NCBI GenBank assembly: GCA_964465375.1 | Contig: CAYXIJ010000017.1 | Location: 1-52,418, forward strand | Length of the DNA: 52,418 nucleotides | Direction: 5' to 3' | Source: CAJWKT01 sp964465375 | Lineage (GTDB): Bacteria; Pseudomonadota; Gammaproteobacteria; Steroidobacterales; Rariloculaceae | In this document: in pieces, positions 1-8,824 of the stretch | Layout: every line of letters starts with the position of its first letter | Numbering within the stretch: position 1 is the stretch's first letter | Position numbers and translations under genes: made by a program | Notes under the pieces: generated by a model | What the model saw: only the letters and a program-made list of their open reading frames with translations | Database searches by the model: none | Told to the model about the DNA's origin: nothing

Positions 1-1
1 T

Positions 2-1903
2 CCGCTAAGAAATAATAGCGAGGGCAAATTCCAGGAGATTGAATGGACAGAAGCAATAAATGAATTAGCCCAAAAACTTGGTGAGTCGAGTGCCCGAGGA
101 CAAAGTGATCGTGTTCAGCTGCTAACTGGAAATATCCGCGGACATGTCAACGAGCTTATAGCCCATTTTATGGAATGGGTCGGTGTGGCCCACTATATGC
201 AATACGATTTCACTCGGCCGGCTAGCCTCTATGAAGCAAATCAGCTTACCTTTGATCAAAGTGTGCTCCCCTACTATGACATTCGGAATACCCAGTATCT
301 ACTCTCTTTCGGTGCGGACTACCTAGGAACATGGCTATCACCAATACACAACAGCCTCGGTTACGGTCATTTACGGCAAGGCCAGCCCGAAAAACGCGGT
401 ACTTGTGTCCAAGTGGAGCCACGTATGTCTTTAAGTGGTGCAAATGCTGATGAGTGGCTTCCAGCCGTACCCGGGAGCGAAGGGTCGTTGGCGCTTAGTA
501 TTGCCAATGTTATCGTTAATAGACATTACACTGGTGCTGACCGAGCTGAGTGGGTAAATGCACTCACTACATACACACCCTCAAGCATGGCTAGATCGAC
601 GGGGATATCTGAGGCTGATATCGAACGTATAGCGGAGGAATTCTTTAATAGCAGCGCCAGCCTAGCGATAGCAGGTGGGGCCGCAACAGCTGGCACCGAG
701 GGGGTTGCTACTCATGTGGCCGTAAATGCGCTGAATTACTTAGCGGGTAATGTTGGTCAGAGGGGAGGTGTAATTTTTAACTCTGACTCTGGGTTTGCTC
801 AAACCTCAACCTTTGAACATGCAAGCTATCAGCAAATGGTCACACTTATAGAAAAAATGAGGAACAATCAGGTAGATGTACTCATTTTGCACGACACTAA
901 CCCAATTTTTTCAATGCCATCGAGTTCAAGCTTTCAAGAAGCAATGGAGAATGTACCTTTAGTGGTTGCACTATCCAGCTTTATGGATGAAACCACGGTC
1001 ATGGCCGACCTGATCCTACCCACCGATAATTATCTTGAAGCATGGGGTGATGACGTGCCAGAACCAGGAGTAGGATTCTCGGTTGCTTCAATCTCACAGC
1101 CCACAGTAAGTCGACTTTACAATACACGCTCTTTGGGTGACATCTTGATTGATACTGCTAAAACGATGGGAGTTGAAATCAATTGGGACTCGACGGAAGC
1201 ATACATCCAAGATGTTTGGAGTCGTATTTATGTCCAGCAAGGTGGCGATCCTTCAGGCTTTGATGATTTCTGGCGCTCCGCCTTAGAAGCAGGAGTTTGG
1301 GGGCAAGAATCTGCATCAACAGACCGAGAGTTAACCGTCAAGCCCTTTCCTGTAGACCAACTGACTGACGTATCAAATAAGCTTGAGGGTGATGAAAGTG
1401 AATATCCCTTCGTGCTGCACCCATACCTTAGTTTGACTTTCCTTGATGGGCGGGGAGCCAATCTTCCTTGGCAACAAGAACTGCCAGATCCATTAACCAG
1501 TGTAGTCTATAACTCATGGATTGAACTCAACCCAAGTACTGCGGCTGAGTTAGATGTAAAAGAAGGTGATGTTCTGGAAGTCACCTCCCCAAGTGGAACA
1601 ACGCGAGTACCAGCCTTTATCTATGAGGCTATACGGCCAGATGTTGTAGCTATGCCTATCGGGCAAGGGCATGAACAGTACGGAAGGTACGCAAAGCAAA
1701 GAGGAGTGAATCCCATTGATCTAGTAGTACCCAATTTTGATCAGCGGAGCGGGGCTCTTGCCTGGGCAGGTACTAGGGTAAAAATCCTGAAAACAGGAGA
1801 ACGTGTGATGCTAATTAAAACTGATGGCATTACACGAACCCTGGGAAGACAAATTCTTGGCCCTTCGGAAGCAGAACACAGTTCTGAAGCGGAGCACAGT
1901 TAG
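2..1903 (+). CDS. actB1: ACIII subunit ActB, molybdopterin-oxidoreductase-like part (5' partial)
   Basis: The frame is open from base 2, so the start lies left of the window; 633 residues are visible. It resembles the catalytic-subunit fold of molybdopterin oxidoreductases, including the C-terminal MopB-type beta-barrel (roughly the last 130 residues, with YNSWIELNP and the HEQYGRYAKQRGVNP stretch). The next five genes are actB2, actC, actD, actE and actF, which identifies it as the large part of ActB of alternative complex III, a periplasm-facing quinol oxidoreductase. In characterised ACIII this domain has no molybdenum cofactor, and I see no metal-ligand Cys or Ser that would argue otherwise here. 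In many ACIII operons this domain is fused to the iron-sulfur domain; here a TAG stop at 1901-1903 separates them. The C-terminus ends in a duplicated hexapeptide, SEAEHS-SEAEHS. The Tat signal and ActA would lie upstream. Confidence 0.88.
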   Translation, partial: PLRNNSEGKFQEIEWTEAINELAQKLGESSARGQSDRVQLLTGNIRGHVNELIAHFMEWVGVAHYMQYDFTRPASLYEANQLTFDQSVLPYYDIRNTQYLLSFGADYLGTWLSPIHNSLGYGHLRQGQPEKRGTCVQVEPRMSLSGANADEWLPAVPGSEGSLALSIANVIVNRHYTGADRAEWVNALTTYTPSSMARSTGISEADIERIAEEFFNSSASLAIAGGAATAGTEGVATHVAVNALNYLAGNVGQRGGVIFNSDSGFAQTSTFEHASYQQMVTLIEKMRNNQVDVLILHDTNPIFSMPSSSSFQEAMENVPLVVALSSFMDETTVMADLILPTDNYLEAWGDDVPEPGVGFSVASISQPTVSRLYNTRSLGDILIDTAKTMGVEINWDSTEAYIQDVWSRIYVQQGGDPSGFDDFWRSALEAGVWGQESASTDRELTVKPFPVDQLTDVSNKLEGDESEYPFVLHPYLSLTFLDGRGANLPWQQELPDPLTSVVYNSWIELNPSTAAELDVKEGDVLEVTSPSGTTRVPAFIYEAIRPDVVAMPIGQGHEQYGRYAKQRGVNPIDLVVPNFDQRSGALAWAGTRVKILKTGERVMLIKTDGITRTLGRQILGPSEAEHSSEAEHS

Positions 1904-1910
1904 GAGCAAA

Positions 1911-2672
1911 ATGAGCATTTTAGACACAATCCGAAAATACCGAGAAGCTGGCTACTATGAAAAATTTGATTACCACTGGGGAATGACGGTTGATTTGGAT
2001 AGGTGTACGGGCTGTGAGGCATGTGTAGTAGCCTGCCAAGCCGAAAATAATCTACCCATCGTAGGCGAAAATAATTTTTCCCAGCGACGTGAAATCAAAT
2101 GGATGAGAGTTGAACGTTATTGGGAAGGAGAATACCCAAGCGCGAAATTAAACTTCATCCCAATGTTTTGCCAACAATGTGATGAAGCTCCGTGTGAGAC
2201 GGCCTGCCCGGTGTTTGCGACATATCACAACCAAGATGGGCTCAACACTCAGATTTATAACCGTTGCATTGGAACGCGAACCTGCGCAGTTTATTGCCCC
2301 TACGAGGTACGTTATTTTAATTGGTTCACCTATTCATGGGACGAACCACTAGAGCGACAACTCAATCCAGATGTCTCGGTACGCGAAAAGGGTGTAATGG
2401 AAAAATGTACCTTCTGTATCCAACGAATCCGAGAAGCAAAAGACCTAGCTAAGGATGATAACCGCAGAAAAGTGCGTGATGGTGAAGTTACCCCTGCCTG
2501 CGCACAAAGCTGTCCTACCGAAGCATTGGTTTTTGGCGACCTGAATGACCCAGAAAGTCGAGTTTCCAAAATGGCAAACGATCCAAGGGGGTATAAAGTT
2601 CTAGAAGAACAGAATACCAGTCCATCTGTTGTCTATCTACAAAAAGTTCATGGTGATGAAGAAACTATTTGA
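1911..2672 (+). CDS. actB2: ACIII iron-sulfur subunit ActB2
   Basis: This 253-residue ferredoxin-like protein carries electrons inside ACIII. The ATG at 1911 is chosen because AGGAG lies at 1902-1906, 7 nt after the actB1 stop; in-frame starts further upstream would overlap actB1. Four cysteine groups are visible: CTGCEACVVAC, CQQCDEAPCETAC, CIGTRTCAVYC, and CTFC paired with a later CAQSC. In the third group the residue that is usually a cysteine is Thr (CIGT instead of CIGC). This leaves three cysteines in that group and predicts one [3Fe-4S] plus three [4Fe-4S] clusters, the complement described for ACIII. There is no signal peptide, so it would have to be exported with ActB1. Its 3' end overlaps the start of actC. 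Confidence 0.9.
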   Translation: MSILDTIRKYREAGYYEKFDYHWGMTVDLDRCTGCEACVVACQAENNLPIVGENNFSQRREIKWMRVERYWEGEYPSAKLNFIPMFCQQCDEAPCETACPVFATYHNQDGLNTQIYNRCIGTRTCAVYCPYEVRYFNWFTYSWDEPLERQLNPDVSVREKGVMEKCTFCIQRIREAKDLAKDDNRRKVRDGEVTPACAQSCPTEALVFGDLNDPESRVSKMANDPRGYKVLEEQNTSPSVVYLQKVHGDEETI

Positions 2673-3996
2673 TCACGGAGAGCCCAGCTACGAGCAGGTT
2701 AATCAAGACGTTATAAAGTCGCTGATTGAAACTGGCCCAAAGTACTGGATGCTACTTGCCACAACGATAGGTATTACTGTGGTCTGCTTTATTATCCCGT
2801 GGATGTATCAGATTCAAACAGGTATTGGTGTTGCCGGAATGAATCGGAACTCTGTATGGGGAACCTATCTATCAAATTTCATTTTTTGGATTGGACTGAG
2901 TCACTCAGGAACGCTGCTGTCTGCGGTTCTGCATATCACACAAAGTGACTGGCGCAAATCAATTTACCGCAGCGCAGAAGCAATGACGCTATTTTCTCTG
3001 ATGGTAGCAGCCACCTTTGTCATGGTTCACGTAGGCCGCCTCTGGTTTGTGCATTGGAGCTTTCCAATACCCAACCCCATGGGTCTATGGCCAAATTTTC
3101 GGTCACCGCTGATGTTTGATGTAATGGCAATTACAACTTACCTCACGGCCAGCACCGTATTTATTTACATGGGCTCGGTACCAGACTTCGCTGCTGTCAG
3201 AGACTACAGTAGCGGACTTCGGCGCAAGATCTATACGGTTTTGTCTTTTGGCTGGCGTGGTACTGCAAAAGAATGGCATACACTGGGCTGGGCTTACACC
3301 TTCTTTGCGGTGCTAGTAATTCCGCTTGCGGTATCAGTTCACAGCATTGTGTCCTGGGACTTTGCTCTGTCGACAGTACCTGGGTTGCACCAAACAATTT
3401 TTGCGCCTTATTTCGTATGTGGTGCAATTTATTCCGGCACAGCAGGCATCGTTACAGTGATGTACTGTTTGAGACGATTTCTGGGTTTTGAGCGTTACAT
3501 TGGAAAAATTCATGTGGACTACCTTGGAAAGCTTCTGATTGCACTTTCTCTAATTTGGACATATATCAACATCATGGAGCTTTTCACTGGCTGGTACAGC
3601 GGATCATCTGCGGAAATCGAATTTCTTAAGTTTCGTTTATTTGGCTTCTACGCTCCAATGTACTGGGAAATGATCCTATTTTGCGCTTTCGTGCCACTAC
3701 TGATGTTATTCAAAAGTGTTCGACTTAACTGGAATCGAATGCTAGTCATTTCAATTCTCATAAATATTGGGATGCTGACCGAAAGATTCATTATTGTCTC
3801 TACCGCTCTACCGAGAAAATTTCTACCTGATTCTTACGGGTTCTATTTCCCTAGTCCGGCAGAAATTTCAATCACTGTTGGATCGTTTGCAATGTTTGCA
3901 ACTTTGTTCCTGATATTCATTAAGGTGTTTCCTGCTGTCTCCATTTATGAGGTGAAAGAAACACTTAACCCACTTAGGCGGGCGAAGAAAACCTGA
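2650..3996 (+). CDS. actC: ACIII membrane subunit ActC (NrfD/PsrC family)
   Basis: This is a polytopic membrane protein of about 448 residues with roughly ten hydrophobic segments, of the NrfD/PsrC type. In ACIII it anchors the iron-sulfur subunit and is thought to form a quinol site. The N-terminal half holds the family pattern FWIGLSHSGTLLSAVLHI, with a His-containing helix and a following WRKSIYRSAEAMT loop. The start is uncertain: ATG 2650, ATG 2656 and TTG 2629 are all in frame and all lie inside the end of actB2, so translation is probably coupled. It ends TGATG with actD (one-base overlap at 3996). ActF (5020-6288) is its paralogue in the same complex. Confidence 0.9.
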   Translation: MVMKKLFDHGEPSYEQVNQDVIKSLIETGPKYWMLLATTIGITVVCFIIPWMYQIQTGIGVAGMNRNSVWGTYLSNFIFWIGLSHSGTLLSAVLHITQSDWRKSIYRSAEAMTLFSLMVAATFVMVHVGRLWFVHWSFPIPNPMGLWPNFRSPLMFDVMAITTYLTASTVFIYMGSVPDFAAVRDYSSGLRRKIYTVLSFGWRGTAKEWHTLGWAYTFFAVLVIPLAVSVHSIVSWDFALSTVPGLHQTIFAPYFVCGAIYSGTAGIVTVMYCLRRFLGFERYIGKIHVDYLGKLLIALSLIWTYINIMELFTGWYSGSSAEIEFLKFRLFGFYAPMYWEMILFCAFVPLLMLFKSVRLNWNRMLVISILINIGMLTERFIIVSTALPRKFLPDSYGFYFPSPAEISITVGSFAMFATLFLIFIKVFPAVSIYEVKETLNPLRRAKKT

Positions 3997-4502
3997 TGGA
4001 CATAATAGGAACATTTCAGTATGAAGATGATGCCATCTCGGCAGCCGAAGATCTGCGTGCAGCCGGTATTAAAAACGTATCATTGATGTCACCCATCCCA
4101 ATGCATGCAGCAGAAAAAGCATTGGGTCTAGGAAAATCCAATGTACGAAAATTTACCTTGATCGGTGCTATTTTGGGTGGGCTTGGTGGTTTTGCGATGT
4201 GTGTCGCCACAGCGTTGGTGTTCATAATGCCCACGGGCGGGCGGGCGGTGGTAGCGTTGCCACCCTATCTACTCATCACCTATGAAACCACTATCCTGAT
4301 CGGCGTTTTATCGACTCTCGCCGGTTTTTTCTTGGTAGCTAAATTGCCTGCATGGAAAAACCGTCCATACCGTGCTGAGGCCAATGTAAACCGGTTTGTG
4401 GTTGCCGTAGAAAACTCTTCGGGCAACGAAACAAAGGAAGCGGAACAAATCATCCAACAGGCGGGTGCCTTAGCAATTGAGCAAATAGGAGATATCCTGT
4501 GA
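3996..4502 (+). CDS. actD: ACIII subunit ActD (DUF3341 family)
   Basis: The 168-residue protein begins with a small alpha/beta domain (MDIIGTFQYEDDAISAAEDL) followed by two transmembrane helices at about residues 48-72 and 85-110 and a soluble C-terminus. This is the typical DUF3341/ActD layout. The function in ACIII is structural; no cofactor is bound. The ATG overlaps the actC stop by one base, and its own TGA overlaps the actE start by four bases (4499-4502), so translation within the operon is coupled. Confidence 0.88.
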   Translation: MDIIGTFQYEDDAISAAEDLRAAGIKNVSLMSPIPMHAAEKALGLGKSNVRKFTLIGAILGGLGGFAMCVATALVFIMPTGGRAVVALPPYLLITYETTILIGVLSTLAGFFLVAKLPAWKNRPYRAEANVNRFVVAVENSSGNETKEAEQIIQQAGALAIEQIGDIL

Positions 4503-5023
4503 GAACCATGGATAAGCTCTCAGTCATATTAGTCATCCTGCTGCCGATGCAGGGATTGGCGCTCCCATGGTCAAAGGATATGAAGGATCAGCCGACCATC
4601 AAGGCACAGGAAACTGTAGTAAGCATGGTAGAGTCTTCTGTGCGATCTGATTCTCCGGAGCCTATTCAGCGGCCCGCTAACATCAGTGAACTGGTCATCG
4701 ATCGGATCGCCGCAGGACAGAGCCTGACAAATCCAGTGCCAACATCGCCCGAATCCTTAAATCGTGGGAGACAAATCTATGTAACCCATTGCGCCTCGTG
4801 CCATGGAGATCAGGGCCTTGGTGATGGACTGGTAGGACAAAAATTTCTCCCAACACCAATCGATTTGACAGTGGACTATATCCAAATCCAGCCGGCTGGT
4901 CGGCTTTATTACACCATTACCTATGGGGCAATCGCGATGCCAGAATACCAGGAGAGCATCAAGCAGACTGATCGCTGGCATTTGGTTAATTACATCAAAG
5001 ACAGCTTAAAGCCCTCTCCATGA
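4499..5023 (+). CDS. actE: ACIII monohaem cytochrome c subunit ActE
   Basis: A c-type cytochrome of 174 residues. An N-terminal hydrophobic stretch (about residues 5-22) is a secretion signal. A single haem-binding motif CASCH lies at residues 98-102, followed by the typical GDQGLGDG, and Met in AIAMPEYQ is the likely distal ligand. It would receive electrons from the ActB clusters and pass them to a soluble cytochrome or terminal oxidase. The GTG at 4499 overlaps the actD stop; ATG 4508 is an alternative three codons later. The stop overlaps the actF ATG by four bases. I see no clear lipobox cysteine, although ActE of other organisms can be a lipoprotein. Confidence 0.88.
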   Translation: MRTMDKLSVILVILLPMQGLALPWSKDMKDQPTIKAQETVVSMVESSVRSDSPEPIQRPANISELVIDRIAAGQSLTNPVPTSPESLNRGRQIYVTHCASCHGDQGLGDGLVGQKFLPTPIDLTVDYIQIQPAGRLYYTITYGAIAMPEYQESIKQTDRWHLVNYIKDSLKPSP

Positions 5024-6288
5024 GCACCGAGATTAAAATACCTGTAGGGATAGGTGAAGCCGGCGGAACCTACACAGGACTGAAATGGCTCCTCGCTATA
5101 TTATTCCTAGCTGGTGCAGGCACCCTCGTACTTCTTCTGCTAAGCGAAATGCAGTCCGTACCTTGGCCCTTCTTGCTTGCTAACTTCATGTTTTTGATCG
5201 GGGTAAGTCAATTTGGTGTGTGCTTTTCAGCAATTTTACGCTTGTGTAGAGCTAAATGGGCGAGGCCTTTCTACCGGTTGGGCGAACTAATGACATTGGC
5301 GTTCCTTCCGTTTGCATTTGGAGTGTTTCTAGTAATATTTTTTCTTGGGAGACACGAGTTGCTTTATTGGCTCGACGCTTCTTCAGAAGGCCACACTAGC
5401 CCATGGCTTAGCTCCAATGGACTCCTATTTCGGAACTTAGCAGCGCAGCTGGCCTTCTATGGACTCGCTACCTATTACTTCATTGTGGGCCTACTACCGG
5501 ATCTCTCGCAACAGAACAGCGAAGAAGGGCCTGAGTGGCGTCGAAATCTATACCGACGTCTTCTTGCCATGAAAGCACGCCATGATAAACGTCAACTTAA
5601 AGGTCGAGTGTATCTACTTGCTCCAGCAGTACTTATCGTCTGTGGTATAGCGAATACACTCATCGCGTGGGATTTTGGAATGATGCTGGTCGAGCACTAT
5701 CATAGTACCGTTTATCCGATGTTCTTTATTCAGGGAAATAACCTGGCAGGCACAGCGTTGATTTTGCTGCTCAGCACCCTGCTGGTCCGCTCTACAGCTA
5801 CTCGCAAATATTTCGGACATAGCCAACTAAAAAGTATGGGCATTATGCTGACGGGTTTCGTTCTGCTGTGGCTTTACTTATTCTGGGCTCAATTCTTCGT
5901 TACTTGGTTCGGTAATTTACCCAATGAGTTTGGGCCACTGTGGAAGCAGATGTATGGCCATTACAGTCCCTATTTCTGGGTCATGCTTTCCTGCGTATTC
6001 TTTATTCCTCTTCTCGCCTTTTTGAAGGCTGAGACAAAAAAAGCGTGGTGGTCTCTACTGCTAGTGAGCGCGATTATCTGCTTTGGTATATGGATTAATC
6101 GTTACTTGATGATAATTCCAATATTTTTTGATGATCACAGACCATTTTCTTCGCTTACTGAGATTACCCTGGCTGTTGGACTTGCTTCAGGATTTTTAAC
6201 AGTCCTGCTTTGGTTGCTAAATGCGTTTCCTCCCGTTTCTGCCTGGGAGATGCACGAAGCAACAATCGAAGATGATCCGGCATATTGA
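5020..6288 (+). CDS. actF: ACIII membrane subunit ActF (NrfD/PsrC family)
   Basis: A 422-residue polytopic membrane protein, paralogous to ActC, with about ten hydrophobic helices and the related pattern FMFLIGVSQFGVCFSAILRL. ActC and ActF are the two large membrane subunits of ACIII. It is the last gene of the operon seen here: no cytochrome oxidase genes follow, unlike ACIII clusters that continue into a caa3-type oxidase. About 140 bases without a convincing terminator separate it from nth. Confidence 0.88.
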   Translation: MSTEIKIPVGIGEAGGTYTGLKWLLAILFLAGAGTLVLLLLSEMQSVPWPFLLANFMFLIGVSQFGVCFSAILRLCRAKWARPFYRLGELMTLAFLPFAFGVFLVIFFLGRHELLYWLDASSEGHTSPWLSSNGLLFRNLAAQLAFYGLATYYFIVGLLPDLSQQNSEEGPEWRRNLYRRLLAMKARHDKRQLKGRVYLLAPAVLIVCGIANTLIAWDFGMMLVEHYHSTVYPMFFIQGNNLAGTALILLLSTLLVRSTATRKYFGHSQLKSMGIMLTGFVLLWLYLFWAQFFVTWFGNLPNEFGPLWKQMYGHYSPYFWVMLSCVFFIPLLAFLKAETKKAWWSLLLVSAIICFGIWINRYLMIIPIFFDDHRPFSSLTEITLAVGLASGFLTVLLWLLNAFPPVSAWEMHEATIEDDPAY

Positions 6289-6428
6289 TTGATGGGGCTG
6301 CTCAGCTAGAATAGCCTCAAGGCGTGGCCTGAATCGCCAAGAGGGAGATCCGTGCCAAAATACCCACAGCATGAAGTTTGCGGCCAAAACAAACTATGCC
6401 GGGCTGCCCTGTTGCGCTCAAAGCTATT

Positions 6429-7073
6429 ATGAATGCCATCAAGCGCGGGGAATTTTATAAAAGACTCTTCCAGAAAAATCCAAATCCCACAACTGAGCTT
6501 AATTACAATAGCCATTTCCAACTGATGGTAGCTGTCATTCTGTCAGCGCAAGCTACAGATATCAGCGTCAATAAGGCTACCAAAGAACTGTTCAGGGTGG
6601 CTGGAACACCTCGAGCCATGCTCGATCTAGGTGAAAACCGCCTTAAAAAATACATTAAAAATATTGGGCTCTTTAATAATAAAGCTAAAAATATAATCAA
6701 GGCATGCCGATGCCTAATAGAACAACATAAGGAGGTGGTACCCGAAAACCGGTCCTCGCTAGAAGCATTGCCAGGCGTTGGGAGAAAAACTGCAAATGTC
6801 ATTCTTAATACTGCTTTTGGCCAACCAACTATTGCCGTGGATACTCATATATTTAGGGTTTCTAACAGAACAGGCCTCGCACCTGGAAAAAATGTCATAG
6901 ATGTCGAGAAAAAATTAAAGAAAGTGACGCCAAAGGAATTTCAGATGAATGCCCATCATTGGCTAATATTGCATGGGCGTTACGTCTGTAAGGCGCGAAA
7001 CCCCAGCTGCGGTAAGTGCTTCCTCGAAGACTTGTGCGAGTACAAAAACAAAACTATTCAAAATAAGCCTTAA
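6429..7073 (+). CDS. nth: Endonuclease III
   Basis: DNA glycosylase/AP lyase that removes oxidised pyrimidines in base-excision repair. From ATG 6429 the 214-residue protein aligns with E. coli Nth without a length shift at the N-terminus (MNAIKRGEFYKRLFQKNPNP against MNKAKRLEILTRLRENNPHP), which is why this start is preferred over ATG 6378. The helix-hairpin-helix LPGVGRKTANV contains the catalytic Lys (about 120), and VDTHIFR the catalytic Asp (about 138). The [4Fe-4S] loop is intact as C-x6-C-x2-C-x5-C (CKARNPSCGKCFLEDLC). It is apparently monocistronic. Confidence 0.97.
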   Translation: MNAIKRGEFYKRLFQKNPNPTTELNYNSHFQLMVAVILSAQATDISVNKATKELFRVAGTPRAMLDLGENRLKKYIKNIGLFNNKAKNIIKACRCLIEQHKEVVPENRSSLEALPGVGRKTANVILNTAFGQPTIAVDTHIFRVSNRTGLAPGKNVIDVEKKLKKVTPKEFQMNAHHWLILHGRYVCKARNPSCGKCFLEDLCEYKNKTIQNKP

Positions 7074-7166
7074 GGTAAAGATAAACCTGGCAGCCCTTTG
7101 TGCTCGTAAAAATGAGCAAGAAAACTATTCTACACCGGCAAAGGTAGGCAAGAAGTAAATGCGTCA

Positions 7167-7190
7167 AGGTGAGCTTTCACCTGCTTTGTT
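7167..7190 (+). terminator. Possible terminator after nth
   Basis: A perfect 6-bp stem AGGTGA (7167-7172) / TCACCT (7177-7182) with a GCTT tetraloop is followed by GCTTTGTTT. The T-tract is interrupted, so termination would be modest. The rest of 7074-7308 shows no gene; a GGAAGG ribosome binding site precedes the next ATG. Confidence 0.4.
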
Positions 7191-7308
7191 TCAGATGAAA
7201 ACAACTGGAGCTCCTGCTACGATGCTGGTCCATTCATGCCCAGTACAAAAATCAGTGTTTTTTAGTAAAGTTGCAATCAGATTTTTTCGGGCCCAAGGAA
7301 GGTAAATT

Positions 7309-8814
7309 ATGGATCAGTTACCTAACTTTCAAGAATTGAAAGTTTCACAGTCTAGTCAATCATTTAGCCGAAAAACAACAGAATCCCTAGACCACCTGTT
7401 AATCGTATTGCCAGAAAAACCACACGCCAAGCTGTTTCGAGAACTTCCTCGGGGCGCTCAGCTAGAGCGGATTTTTAAGCGCTCAAAAATAGCCGGATCC
7501 AGAGTAGTGACCTCTCGGCTTAACAATCAACGTGACACGGGCATATTACTTGGTACTTACACGGACAAATCCGCATTCCAGCGGTTAACCTGGGCTAGAA
7601 AACTGGTAGCTGAATGCCTAAAAAATAATCCCGGTACTTTGGGAGTTTCGGTTATTGGATTAAACAAGGAAGAAAAAAAAAGAGTAATTTTGGATATTGT
7701 TGCGGCCGCAGAGGCAGCAACTTTCAAACTTCCAGAATTCAAAAGTGCCAAGAAATCTCGCTCCAGAAAACTTAAACAACTAAAGATCCTAGATGCTCAG
7801 CCCAGGATAGACCTAAGCGAAGTGCATGCCAGCTCCCTCGGTAATAACGTGGCACGCTGGCTTACGGCATTACCCCCCAATGAACTGAACGCGAAAACAT
7901 ACAGGCATATGGCTGAACAGCTTGCGAAACAATATGGAATCAAGAGTGAATTTTTTGGTGAACAAAAACTGAAAAAACTTGGAGCTGGTGCTTTTCTTGC
8001 AGTTGCCCAGGGAAACCCTAGCCGCGACGCTGGAATTCTGCGTTTGAGTTATCGGCCCAATAGACAAAACAAGCCTGATCTGGCACTGGTAGGTAAGGGT
8101 ATCCTTTTCGACACTGGCGGTACAAACTTAAAACCCTTTAAAGGCATGCTGGATATGCACAAAGATATGCAAGGCAGCGCCGTTGCATTGGGGGCACTGA
8201 TTGCCCTATCAAAACTACAAGTTACCTATGCCATCGATGCATGGCTGGCAATCACCGAGAACCGAATTTCTGGCACTGCTTACAAATCACAGGACGTGGT
8301 CCGAGCGGTAAACGGGATGACTATCCAGGTCATACATACGGATGCCGAGGGTAGAATGGTCCTAGCAGACACACTAGCACTCGCGGCACGCGAAAACCCA
8401 GACCTGATAATTGATTACGCAACACTGACCGGAAGTTGTGTAGTAGCCTTAACTGAGCGCTACTCCGGGGCCTTTAGTAACCGGGAAAAATTAGCAGCTC
8501 AAGTTGCCCTGTCTGGTAAGAAAAGTGGTGAGCGAATCTGGTCATTCCCAATGGATGAAGATTATGACGAAGACTTACACAGTAGTGTGGCAGATGTAAA
8601 ACAATGCGCAGCAACTGGGTATGGAGATCATATCTTAGCTGCTCGCTTTCTTTCTAAGTTTGTGCCCGATTCAATTCCCTGGGTTCACCTAGACTTAAGC
8701 GCTGGCCAGCACAAGGGCGGGCTCGCTCATATTCCTTCTGACCTTACAGGCTTTGGCGTCCGACTCACGGTCGATTTATTGCAACACAACCAAATGATCC
8801 CGAAAGCTGAGTAG
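7309..8814 (+). CDS. Leucyl aminopeptidase family protein (peptidase M17)
   Basis: A 501-residue cytosolic M17 metallo-aminopeptidase that would release N-terminal residues from peptides. The C-terminal catalytic domain keeps the two-metal site: GKGILFDTGG with the catalytic Lys (about 263) and a metal Asp, a downstream DMHKDMQG, and HTDAEGRM with the metal-binding Asp/Glu and catalytic Arg (about 349). The N-terminal macro-like domain is divergent. Compared with PepA the motif is HTDAEGRM, not NTDAEGRL, so this is a diverged branch and I do not assign pepA. GGAAGG lies about 8 bases before the ATG. Confidence 0.9.
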   Translation: MDQLPNFQELKVSQSSQSFSRKTTESLDHLLIVLPEKPHAKLFRELPRGAQLERIFKRSKIAGSRVVTSRLNNQRDTGILLGTYTDKSAFQRLTWARKLVAECLKNNPGTLGVSVIGLNKEEKKRVILDIVAAAEAATFKLPEFKSAKKSRSRKLKQLKILDAQPRIDLSEVHASSLGNNVARWLTALPPNELNAKTYRHMAEQLAKQYGIKSEFFGEQKLKKLGAGAFLAVAQGNPSRDAGILRLSYRPNRQNKPDLALVGKGILFDTGGTNLKPFKGMLDMHKDMQGSAVALGALIALSKLQVTYAIDAWLAITENRISGTAYKSQDVVRAVNGMTIQVIHTDAEGRMVLADTLALAARENPDLIIDYATLTGSCVVALTERYSGAFSNREKLAAQVALSGKKSGERIWSFPMDEDYDEDLHSSVADVKQCAATGYGDHILAARFLSKFVPDSIPWVHLDLSAGQHKGGLAHIPSDLTGFGVRLTVDLLQHNQMIPKAE

Positions 8815-8824
8815 CCCTAGCAAC

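Noticed and set aside
6973..7158. Small open frame overlapping the nth 3' end
   Set aside because: Most of it is out-of-frame nth sequence, and the rest shows no conserved pattern.
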